Positions 49,911 through 59,722 of a stretch of 64,000 nucleotides of DNA are shown piece after piece. Below the pieces are notes generated by a model. It ran no database searches, was not told where the DNA came from, and was given only the letters and a program-made list of their open reading frames with translations. Source of the stretch: Porpolomopsis calyptriformis (lineage: Eukaryota > Basidiomycota > Agaricomycetes > Agaricales > Hygrophoraceae). Numbering within the stretch: the stretch's first letter is position 1; every line of letters starts with the position of its first letter. Made by a program: the position numbers and the translations under genes. The stretch covers positions 1,914,501 to 1,978,500 of the forward strand of contig OX621166.1 in NCBI GenBank assembly GCA_951640195.1. The letters run 5' to 3'.

Positions 49911-51808
49911 TTGCCAGCAAGGTTGGAATCCGGTGTGAAATCAGCGATTCCAAATGTGCGTCCTATACCTCTCCTCCACCCCAAGTATTCGCTTAGCAGA
50001 CCCAGTCCTGTCGTGGAGGATGTCCCTTTGACATTGTCGCTTCAAGTCATGCATGACCGGTTCATTTATTCGCTGTCTTCATTTGCCGTTACCTTTGCGG
50101 GATCATTTATGAAGAAAACCCACGTCACTCTCGACGAATTATGCAAAATCTATACAGGCGATGAAAGGATAAAAGTAAGATTCTATCACTGAAGGGTCGC
50201 CTACATTATTATTCACTTGTGATCACAGGTGATTAAATGGGGGCATAATCTACGCCAGTACCAGGAGCAATCGGTAGCAACTACGTTCACCAAACAGTTC
50301 GATGAACTGAAAGAATCCATCGATATCGCCATCCTCTTTCCTTCCTTGACCCCGAAAATATCTCGATTGCGATGATCACTGAAGGGGCCAAAGAGTGGTT
50401 GCACCCGCAGCGCCCATTAGAGGATATCGCATCTCAACCCCAGCGCGATTCTCATATATTCCACAAGTTTCATTCACTGGTCACCCTAATTTGCTCAACG
50501 GTGGATTTCTGGCAGGTTCTGTCTCTGGTGGAACATCGATCTACCGAGCGAAACTCCTCGCTATGGATGCACGACTTAATCCGATTTGTAAGGCACGAAG
50601 ATGCGAAGAAAGAAGACGCGTATCGAGAATGACTCCAGTCATCAATCTCACTTGTTTGTGGTGCGTTCCGACACCTGGAAGACCCCCAATCACCCGAGCG
50701 GTGGCTGAATGCGAAAAGTTCATGCCACATTTACAATTGCTGGATCGGTGGAGTAACGAGTATGGTACGAACCTAGAGCTGGTTGATGCAAATGCCCGGA
50801 TTGTCGTGTATTTGCACAGCCGGGGAAGATACGACGATGCTGAAAAGCTGTGCGAGCAAGTCCTTGGAGCATACGAAAGGCTGGCCCCCAGATGCTCCCC
50901 TCTGCCAGCTAACGCCCGCTTGAAGGGTGACTCAATCTCATCGTATTGCCCTTGTGAGTGGTAAACATGTGCGAGTAGGCTCACCGAGTTTAGTGTAGAC
51001 AGATGTTCACATCCCAACTTCCCAGAAATGCTTATGTCAGTCAACGACCTTGCATTTCTTTACAACTCACAGGGATGATACGGCGAGGCTGGGCCACTCT
51101 TCAAGTGGGCGTTAGCTGGCCACAAGAAATGTCTGGGCACCAACAATCCATCTACGCTTATATCGGTGAACAACCTCGCAAGTGTTTACGAGTTACAAGG
51201 GCGATACGACGAGGCTGAGCCCCTCCACAAGCGGGCGTTAGCTGGCTATGAGGAATGTCTGGGTGCCAACCACCCATCTATGCTTATGTTAGTGGACAAC
51301 CTCGCAGGCGGTTACCAGTCGCAAGGATGATATGACGAGGCTAAGCCACTCTGCAAGTGGGCATTAGCTGGCAGAGAGGGGCATTTAGGCATCAACCACC
51401 CAAACATGCTCTTGTCAGTGAACAACCTCACAAGCGTTTACCAGTTGCCAGGATGATATGATGAGGGCATTGGTTGGCTATGAGGAACAGCTGGGTGTCA
51501 ACCACCCATCCACGCTTACATCAGTGAACAACCTTGCAAATGTTTACTATTCACAAGGACGATATGACGAGGCTGAGCCACTCTACAAGCGGGTGTTAAC
51601 TGGCTTCGAAGAACATCCGGGTGTCAACCACTCATCCACGATTTTGTTGGTGAACAACCTTGCAAAGTGTTACGACTTGCAAGGGCGATATGACGAAGCT
51701 GAACCACTCTACAAGCGGGTATTAGCTGGTTTCAAGGGACTTCTAGGCATACACATCTTTTTGCCTATGCACAACCTCGCTAATATTTAACATTCACAAG
51801 GATGATAT
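49911..51808 (+). pseudogene. broken NB-ARC/TPR (NLR-like) gene
   Basis: Fungal NLR-like proteins combine an effector, an NB-ARC/NACHT NTPase and TPR or other repeats in self/non-self recognition. Here the 3' part is readable. An MHD-type motif (SLWMHDLIRFVRHEDAKK, near 50560-50620) is followed after a TGA by LVCGAFRHLEDPQSPERW, a frameshift, and then HLQLLDRWSNEYGTNLELV with ANARIVVYLHSRGRYDDAEK. Kinesin-light-chain-like TPRs follow until LTR A cuts in at 51809. Open pieces at 49911-50180 and 50228-50375 (VIKWGHNLRQYQEQ) belong upstream but were not recognised. P-loop and Walker B were not found. Stops and frameshifts make a functional product unlikely. Confidence 0.65.
51000..51808 (+). repeat. 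126-bp tandem repeats encoding 42-residue TPRs
   Basis: The codon for the Arg of QGRYDEAEPLYKR, or its TGA version, recurs at 51076, 51202, 51328, 51454, 51560, 51686 and 51803. Spacing is 126 bp except for a 20-bp deletion in one unit (frameshifting) and a 9-bp deletion in the last. The unit encodes G-x-NHPSTLTSVNNLA-x-Y-x-SQGRYDEAEPLYKR. TGA replaces CGA in four of the seven copies. Confidence 0.85.
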
Positions 51809-52167
51809 TGTTAGACGGCAGTCTAGGGTTGATCGCAAGGTTTTACTTCAGGCTCTGGGTGTAGGGTTTTAAAGGGTTGGAAGACTACTGATTGGGGTAT
51901 TAACGAAAGAAACAGACTTATCCTGAGTCTATCTACTACTAGCTTTATATACTAGCCAAGTATGAGTCATGCTGACTACGTGTGAGTTGTAACGACTATG
52001 GATGAGTCATGTAGATAAGGAGAGTGATGGTAGACTAAATATAGGTATGGCTTGGTCACCTTCTATTACTAAGCGGAGCTTGGGTGGCTAAGCGGTTATT
52101 GATGTAAACTGTCTGATGTAAATAGAGATAGACGAGCAAAGGAAAAAGAAAAAATATATCTCTGACA
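51809..52167 (-). repeat. 3' LTR of gypsy element A
   Basis: A 359-bp sequence beginning TGTTAGACGG and ending TCTGACA (TG...CA ends). On the element strand it is preceded by the purine-rich GGAGGTGAA, fitting a polypurine tract. Its layout matches LTRs at 55055 and 63427 (a GTTTTACTTC block near the start, CTTTATATACT in the middle, TGACA end). It interrupts a TPR unit at GATAT. Confidence 0.75.
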
Positions 52168-52383
52168 TTCACCTCCATAAAAAGGAAATTCATCCCGAAT
52201 TTTGAGAAGACCCTTCGAAGCGAAGGAAGGGTGTCAAGGAGAGGTGTAAAGGGATGGTAGAGGTGGGTGGAGGGGTGATGAGATGGGTGAGCGATGAAGA
52301 GGAGGGATGAGTGGATAGTTGTCGGATCAAAGACTATCCACTAGGTATACTTTTCCTCAACTCTCCAGTAGATATCACCTTCT

Positions 52384-53139
52384 CTAACCACACATCCAGA
52401 AGGGAGGCGTAAGGAATACTGTTCGTTCAGGAACAGCATCCGGTCCCTAGGTCGCGCCATCATAAACTGGGGGTTGAAGCAGGTGTCCATCTGGGTCAAA
52501 CCAGTGGTAACGGCCATCCAACTCCCGGGCACGTCACAACCAAGTTTCAGCCAGCTCCCTACACATTACAGCATTCTCCTCCAGGTCAAGGATCCTTTCA
52601 TACTTGGCATCCATCATCGAGTGGTACCCGTTCCAGGCAGTATAGAGTCGGTCGGCAACACGATGGATGTGGTGCGAGATGGGGTCTTCAGGGATAGTGG
52701 GGGTGGTGACGTCGGATTCGTCCTGGTCCGGTATAACCATCAAAAGTTGGCGCCCAACTTGGTATGCCTCCAGCCAATCTTCAAGTTGATTCTTCTTGTC
52801 GTCAAAGTCGCTGTCCTTGTCGAACGTGTACCAGTGATGGTCGTAGTTAAGTTCGCATTGACGTGCTCCAGAGATAAAAGGGACGTAGGTTTCGGGGCAC
52901 CCAGATAGGTGCTCGACCTTGGCAAAGGGGAGCCCTCGGTAGTTACGGTTTCGTCCCGGCTTGTCGATAGTATCGGTATGTCGTTTCGGCTTCTTGAACC
53001 GTCGGGTAACCAAGACACTGTCAGACGAGGAAGAGGAGGAAGAAGAATTGGGGGGGAGGTTGGAGGTAGAAGCAGTGGGGTTCCCTCAGGGTGGACGCCT
53101 CCCAGTCGACTTGCAGGCGTAACGAACTTCACGGGGCAT
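52384..53139 (-). pseudogene. post-pol ORF of element A
   Basis: Starts at 53139 (MPREVRYACKSTGRRPP), lies 107 bp after the integrase stop and runs towards the 3' LTR. The frame has a Ser-rich stretch, then KVEHLSGCPETYVPFISGAR, CELNYDHHWYTFDKDSDFDD, LEDWLEAYQVGRQLLMVIPD and HRVADRLYTAWNGYHSMMDA, then ELDGRYHWFDPDG. In-frame stops lie at 53096-53098 (TGA), 52534-52536 (TGA) and once more (TAG) before the end at 52384. The function is unknown. The position is that of env in retroviruses, but there is no signal peptide or membrane segment. Confidence 0.6.
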
Positions 53140-53245
53140 TTTGTGCTTCTTTTGATGATTGTTGGAAAGGGGAAGTCCTTATAATTGTCGGAGATTGAAA
53201 AGGAGATTCAATGATCGTGATGTCGGTAGTATTCGTAAAAGAGAG

Positions 53246-55054
53246 TTAAATCGCCGCTTGAATAGACTTTTCATAATTCATTAAGACGTCTTTTGCATGC
53301 TTGAGGTTCCATCGTGGTTCCCAGGTGGCTGCCTCTATCAGGTAGCCTTTCCACTTGATTAGGTATTGTCGGTTCCATTTTCCTGGGGTGTGATTGAGAA
53401 TACGTTCCACTTCATACTCGGGCTCTCCTTCAATCACATCCGGAGGTGGTCGGAGATTGTCATCTTCTCCAATCGGGGGGTGGAGATCGAGATTCTCCTC
53501 TAGAGCTTTGAGTAGCGAAACGTGAAACACAGGGTGGATCCTCCATGACAGCGGTAGCTTTAGTCGGTAAGCCACAGGTGATACTTGTTTTAGAATTATA
53601 AAAGGTCTGAGCCGGCGGACATCCAGTTTCTTCGCGGGCCAGCCAGTTTTCAAATTCTTGGCATCAAGCCAGACCCTTTGTCCTTCATAAAACGTGGGTT
53701 CCTTTTGACGTTTTCGATCGGCATAGAGCTTCATTGAGTTAGCGGTCTTTTGAAGAGACTCTTCAGCATTCTCTCTAGCTCTGGTGAGCTGCACGTAGAA
53801 CTCATTGGCGTCGGGATTTGAGGTTTGGGTTGGAACTGATAAGGGGGTGTGAGGGTGTCGACCATATTCAAGCCAGAAGGGGGATTGGTGAGTGGAGGAA
53901 TGTTCTCGGTTGTTATAAGCGAACTCCGCCGGAGCTAACCAATCTTTCCAATTGTCTTGCATGAAGTTAGTGTAGAGCTGTACGTACTGCTCTAACTCTT
54001 GATTGGTTCGTTCGGTTTGTCCATCTGTTTGGGGGTGATAGGCGGTAGAAAGCCCAGAAGTGGTTCCTAGGAGTTCATTCAATGACGTAGTGAATTTTGA
54101 TGAGAATTGGGTTCCTCGATTGGTAATGATCTTCTCTGGCCATCCATGGTGCTTCCAGACATGTTCTTGAAACAGCGCAGCAGTTCCTTTAGCAGATAGG
54201 TTTCCAGTTGTTGGGATGAAGTGAGCCCGTTTGGTGAATCTGTCTACCACAACTAGAATGGCATCGAATCCTTTTGAGTTAGGGAGTTCCACGATAAGAT
54301 CAGCAGTGATCTGTTGCCACGGTTTAGTAGGAGGGGGTAACGGTTGGAGAAGTCCAGTGGGTTTCTGTGGATAAACCTTGGTCTGTTGACAAGCAAGGCA
54401 GGACTTCATGTAATTGGTGATATCTTGTGGGGCACCTTCCCATGTGTAATTATGGAGGAGCAGTTCCTTCATCTTCTCAATGCTGGGATGGCCACCAGTG
54501 GGTGTGTTGTGGGTCAATCGAATAATTTCCATGCGCAAAGATACATCCTTTGGCACAACTATACGATCTCCAGCATCGCACACAATGCCATCTACGTGGG
54601 TGTATCCGGAAGAGGGATCTTCAATTTTGGCCATGATCTTGAGGGGTAGGGGGGAATGAAAGCAAAGCTTGGATAAAAAGTTGGGGGATGATAAACTGAT
54701 GATTGCATTGATGAAAAGCGCATTGACAAAAAGTTCTTTTGGCAGAAGGACCTTGTCCTCCACCTCCTCATAAGACTCCGGGTAATGATCTGGACGTTTG
54801 GAGAGTCCATCAGCCTTATTCTTGATTCTAGGCTGGTAGCTGATCCTGAACTAAAAGCGAGCTAAAAACTCAGACCATCTAGCCTGGCGTCTGGAGAGCT
54901 GATGACTGGTCATGAAGTATTGGAGGGACTGGTTGTCAGTCTTGATCATAATGGGTTGCCGTGTCCCTTGCAGAAGGTATCTCCATTCATTCAAGGCAGA
55001 TATGATGGCTAAAAGCTCTTGGTCATGGGTGGGGTAATATTATAAACTGGATAT
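53246..55054 (-). pseudogene. element A pol fragment: RNase H end, integrase, chromodomain
   Basis: The frame begins at the B junction with YYPTHDQELLAIISALNEW (RNase H), has one TAG at 54851-54853, and continues YQPRIKNKADGLSKRPDH. The integrase zinc finger has HNTPTGGHPSIEKMKEL and CLACQQTK; the core has DLIVELPNSKGFDAILVVVD as the first Asp. The second catalytic Asp is Asn (IITNRGTQF). FAYNNREHSSTHQSPFWLEY follows, and the Glu is in the usual TDGQTERTNQELEQY block. The C-terminal chromodomain is YEVERILNHTPGKWNRQYL and IKWKGYLIEAATWEP, ending at 53246. Confidence 0.85.
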
Positions 55055-55426
55055 TGTCGAGATGGTTTTACTTCGGAGTGCTCTGTCCCAAGACGTGGAT
55101 AAGGTCTCAAGTCCTAGTTATTGGTTGTCTAACGAGGAATCAGACTTAAGGTCTGAGTATGACTAACTAGGGGTTTATATACTGACTACGCTACTGCAGA
55201 TGAGTCAGTGTTAACACGAGGAATACATGCGACAAGTAGAGATAAGCATGATAAGGGACTCGGAGCATGTGAAAGGATGAAACATGATTGTCGGAAATGA
55301 AATGTGTCTTATCTAGGATATATGAAAAGATACGAAACTGTGGGGAATCCCAAGTAAAGATAAGACCTGTCCGACTAAGCAGTAATGACTAACATAGAGA
55401 GGAAATGAAAATTTACGTCCGTGACA
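55055..55426 (-). repeat. 3' LTR of gypsy element B
   Basis: A 372-bp sequence starting TGTCGAGATGG and ending CCGTGACA, followed on the right by a block (AATTTTGGG / CCCGAATTTCAAACTTGG region) shared with the other two LTR borders. It cuts the element A RNase H coding sequence. Confidence 0.7.
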
Positions 55427-55460
55427 CACACCTCGATTTTTGGGAAATTCGACCCGAATT

Positions 55461-56199
55461 TCAAACTTGGGCGGTGTCGGTCATTTCGTCCTCTGAGGCC
55501 TGAGTCAGGATTTCCTCGGTGGCGGAGGCCTCGATAGCCACTGAGGGGGGAGACGGTGGGAGTAGCTTCCGGAGCCGCTTCGATGGGGGAAAGGGCTCGG
55601 ACTGTCGCGACGTCGTCTTCATCTGGGTATTCCAAGTCGAGGTTGATAGGGTACTCGACTGACGCACCGTAATCGATTAGAGTCTCCGTCGTCGCGAGAT
55701 CTTGTTGGGCCCAGAGAAAATCTTCTCGGGAGAGTCGTTTGGCTCGACGACTCTCTTCCACGAGTTTGACAATGATGGCGCGAGTGGTGACATCGTAACA
55801 ATTAACCCACGTACGTTTCTTCTCCCGTTGTAACTCCCAAACTTTCAGCTCGCTCTGATCCCAATGATTCTTCCAAAATAAGGCGCTTCTTTCTGACGCT
55901 TTGAGTTCAGCTTTCAAAACGTCACACTCCTGATGGAGTTCTTGGTTCCACTTGCTGACGCTATTGCTGTGAATGGTAAGGCGTGAGATAGTAACGGCGG
56001 GGTCTTCAGGAGGAGGTGTTTCCATAGGATATTCTTTGAAGAAGTCCTCCACGCATGCGCGAGCTTGTCGGCGTAACTGCCGAGTGGAGGAGGAAGAGGT
56101 AGAGGGACCGGGAGTAGGAGAGCGGATGATGGCAGACGAGGGGATTCATCCAGCACGTCGAATGGCAACTTGGGGAGAGGGAGATTGAGTGGCAGGCAT
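55461..56199 (-). pseudogene. post-pol ORF of element B
   Basis: Starts at 56199 (MPATQSPSPQVAIRRAG) with a TGA at 56146-56148. The body reads CVEDFFKEYPMETPPPEDPA, then a coiled-coil-like region (NQELHQECDVLKAELKASER, KVWELQREKKRTWV, VEESRRAKRLSREDF). The likely natural end is the acidic frame SEDEMTDTAQV stopping at 55461, reached by a frame change near 55555; the uninterrupted frame instead runs into the LTR to 55375. It occupies the same place as the element A ORF. No nucleic-acid-binding knuckle was found. Confidence 0.55.
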
Positions 56200-56369
56200 T
56201 GTGAATAATGGTTCAACGATGTTGGTATTGGGAATAATAGTGTTGAGCAAGTTCGTCGAAGGTGGGGAAAAGATTGGATGGAGTTGTATCAACGACTCTG
56301 AGTTTATAAGCGCCAACTCAACCTAAAAATATAATTCAAAAATGGACAGCCGGAATGATGACAAACGAG

Positions 56370-59300
56370 TTAAGTCACCGTTTGAATTGAGTCTTCATAA
56401 GTCTTCACAATTTCCTTGGCGTGTCGTAAGACGTTCGATCGTTCCTCCCAAGTAGCTTCTTCAATTGGATAACCTTTCCACTTGACCAAATATTTTTGTC
56501 GGCGTTGAGCTCCGGAGTACTGAAGAATAGATTCAACTTCATATTCTTCTTCATTCTCGATTATATCTGGGGGAGGTCGAGACATATCAGTGATGTCAGG
56601 GTGGAGTGACTTATCTTCGACGTTCAGTCTCAGGAGTGATACATGAAAAACTGGGTGGAGCTTCCAAGTTCTGGGGATATCGATAAGATACACAAGATCT
56701 GATACTTGTTTCAGGATCTTGAACGGTCCAGTTCTTCAGTTATCTAGTTTCTTGGCGGGTCGAGTTGTCTTAATATTCTTGGTATCTAACCAAACTGAAT
56801 CTCCAATTTTGAAGGAGGGAGAGAATTTCTGTTTTCGATCGGCATATTTCTTCATTGATTCTGCAGCATGTGATAGTGATTCGCCAGCACTCTTCTGAGC
56901 ACATGTGAGACGTTCATGGAAGGTGTTCACTGCGGGGATGTTACTTGGGGATTCGATTGTGATCGGTAAGTGAGGGTGACGGCTGTATTCTAAGTAGAAG
57001 GGTGATTGTGACGTGGCAGAGTGTTGTCGATTATTGTAAGCGAATTTGGCGGAAGCCAGCCATTTGGACCAGTCGTCTTGCATGAAATTAGTATAGAACC
57101 GTAAGTAGACTTCAAGTTCTTGGTTCGTTCGTTCGGTCTGACCATCGGTTTCGGGATGATAAGCAGTAGACAGTCCAGAAATGGTTCCTAAGAGTTTATT
57201 GAGGGCTTCTGTGAATTTTGATGCGAATTGTACTCCACGGTCAGAAATGATCTTCTTTGGCTATCCATGATGTTTCCAGATGTGATCACGGAAGAGTTGG
57301 GCAGCACCTTCTGATGAAAGATTGGAAGTCGTTGGAATAAAGTGGGCATGTTTTGTGAAGCGATCAACGACTACCATCACGGCATCGTATCCAAGCAAGT
57401 CAGGTAATTGAACAATGAGATCAACGGTTATCTCAGTCCATGGTTCAGTAGCAGGGGGTATAGGTTGTAAGAGTCCTGTCGGTTTCGAAGGGTAATTCTT
57501 GTTTTGTTGACAAGCCAGACAGGACCGTACATAGTTGATAATGTCTTGAGAGACGCCATCCCAAACAAAGTTTTGGAGCACTAGCTCCTTCGTCTTCTCA
57601 ATGCCAGGGTATCCAGCATGGGGGTAGGCGTGGGATAGTCGTATTATGTCTGTGCGCAGAGATACTTCCTCTGGCACCATAATTCAACCTTCAACATCGC
57701 AAACCAACCCATCAACTTGGTCCCAGAACAATGAGGCATCCTCGATTTTCTGTGAGATTTTGTTCGGTATCAGCAGTTTGAAGCGTAATCTTGCGAAAAA
57801 GTCCGGTTTTGAAAGTTTGATGATTGAGTTGATCCAATGTTTGTCCGTGATTAAAATCTCATCTTCCACCTCGCCTTTACCCTCGTCGAAATAATCTGGG
57901 CGTCTGGATAACCCATCGGCTTTGTTCTTTCTCCCTGGGACATACTCGATCTTGTACTCATGTCTCGATAGAATTTCTGACCAATGAGCATGTCGTCCAA
58001 ATAACACGCAAGCGATACTGAAATATTTGAGAGCGAGACTGTTGGTATGAATCAGAAGGTCGTGTCATGAACCTTCCAAAAGGTGTCGCCACACTTTAAG
58101 ACAGTCTATAATCGCTAGAAGCTTGGCGTCGTGAGTTGGATATTTCTTTTCAGCAGGGGTTAAAGATCTTGAATAAAAGCCTACAGGTTTCCAACCGTCT
58201 CCATGTAGTTGAGACAATATTCCTCCTAAGGCAAAGCCAGAGGCGTCAGTCTCCAAACAGTATGGTAGGTCTTGATCTGGTACTTCGAGGACAGGGGCAT
58301 TCGTGAGGGAGTGTTTCAGCTGATCAAAGGCGTGTTGTTGTTTGGGAGTCCATTCCCATACAGTATCTTTGCGGAGTAACTGGTTAAGTGGTTGAGCAAT
58401 TTTCGAAAAGTCCTTGACATATTTTCTCCAGAAATTCGCGCTTCCAAGAAAGGACTGAAGTTGTTTCACGGTTCGAGGTTCAGGCCATTCGGCTATGGCT
58501 TTGATCTTCTTGGGATTGGTTCCGATATGACCTTTCGTCAAGGTCATCCCTAGATAGATCACCTCTTCTTTCTCGAATTGGCATTTGACAGGTTTGCAGG
58601 AGAGCTTGTTCTTCTTCATGATATCAAGGGTTTTGAACGTCCAATGACGCAATTCTTCTAGATCATCTCCGCAGATGAGAACGTCGTCGATATAAATAAA
58701 AACACAACCTGATTTCAACACTTCAGCAAATCGCGTATTGATCATCTGTTGGAACGTAGCTGGAGAATTTCGTAGACCAAAGAACATCACTCTTGGGATG
58801 TAGAGTCCCTTGACCGTGTTGAAGGCAGCTTTCCACTCGTCACCTTCTTTAATCTGAATGTTGTTAAATCCCCATTGGATATCTATGACTGTGAATAGCG
58901 CAGCAGATCGTAATTTTGGTTGTTGAACAATCTGATGGAGGAGTGGTAAGGATATCGGTCAGGAACAGTAAAGTGGTTCAAGTAATGGTAGTCTTCGATT
59001 GGTCTGTATCCAGCGTCTTGTCCTTTCACATTGATTTCTTCAGCCTTCTTGCTCAGGAAGAAGGGGGCGGCTTGAGGTGAGGATCCCTTGAATATTCATC
59101 CAGTGGCCACATTTTCTTCCAAAAACTTCTCTAGGAAGTCTATCTCTCGAGGGGACATCGGATAAGTCGCATCATTTTGAGGTACAAAGTCGTCTTTGAG
59201 ATCAATGACGTGATCGAACTCAGAATGAGGTGGAAGACAATCGAAGGACTCCTTGGCAAAGACACTAGCATAGTCTTTCCAATAGACCTCCGGTACAAAC

Positions 59301-59504
59301 TTTCGCATATCTTCCTCCACCGTGCTGGCTCGAGATTCGTCTGATTTTGAAATACTTGTTATCGCCAGCGAGACCAATTCTACTACAGAGGGCTCTGCTT
59401 CACCGCTACAATACTGACAAAAAGTCTCTTTGCCTCTGAGAGCCAGTGTTGACTTCTCCCAATCAATACTAGGGTTTTGAGCTCTGAGCCATGGGTAGCC
59501 GAGG
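56370..59504 (-). pseudogene. element B pol remnant: RT, RNase H, integrase, chromodomain
   Basis: From the right: protease end (LGYPWLRAQNPSIDW at about 59,470), a damaged RT N-terminal part, then RT with FGLRNSPATFQQMIN and the catalytic YIDDVLI (about 58,690), and RNase H with CLETDASGFALGG. The integrase has the finger CLACQQNK, first Asp in ITVDLIVQLPD and an intact second Asp (IISDRG). The chromodomain is YEVESILQYSGAQRRQKYL and VKWKGYPIEEATWEE, ending 56370. In-frame stops: TGA 58065, TGA 57684, TAG 57261, TGA 56736. The RT part between 58,790 and 59,100 also has frameshifts. It is dead as it stands. Confidence 0.85.
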
Positions 59505-59512
59505 ATAATATC
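59505..59512. repeat. 8-bp target-site duplication, left copy
   Basis: ATAATATC, repeated at 62966-62973 on the other side of the transposon. Removing one copy plus the element joins the gypsy protease frame KFDI to ILGYPWL. Confidence 0.85.
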
Positions 59513-59525
59513 TGGGGAGTGGCAA
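59513..59525 (+). repeat. terminal inverted repeat, left
   Basis: TGGGGAGTGGCAA. It matches the inverted right end at 62954-62965 over 12 bp, or 13 bp if the first base of the right TSD is counted to the element. Confidence 0.85.
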
Positions 59526-59722
59526 CCACGGTTCCAAAATCGTTCGCTTCCCACGGTCTCGCCTATGCATATTCTCCGCCAATTCCAGCTCATCGATGGC
59601 ACTGAAACCGCAATCACTCTATCGGGCCATCGGACGCTCCGAAATGACTGCGAAAGCTTCAGGCCAGTGTCTGTTAGTAATAGTATTATGAAATACTTAA
59701 AATCTCCCCTACAATCAAGTAC

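Larger units (their letters stand above)
51809..55054 (-). mobile_element. Ty3/gypsy element A, 3' half, cut by element B
   Basis: From the right: RNase H end, integrase with chromodomain, a post-pol ORF and the 3' LTR. The 5' half (gag, protease, RT) is missing because the LTR of element B starts at 55055; it may continue beyond the window. It is inserted in the NB-ARC/TPR gene. Confidence 0.75.
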
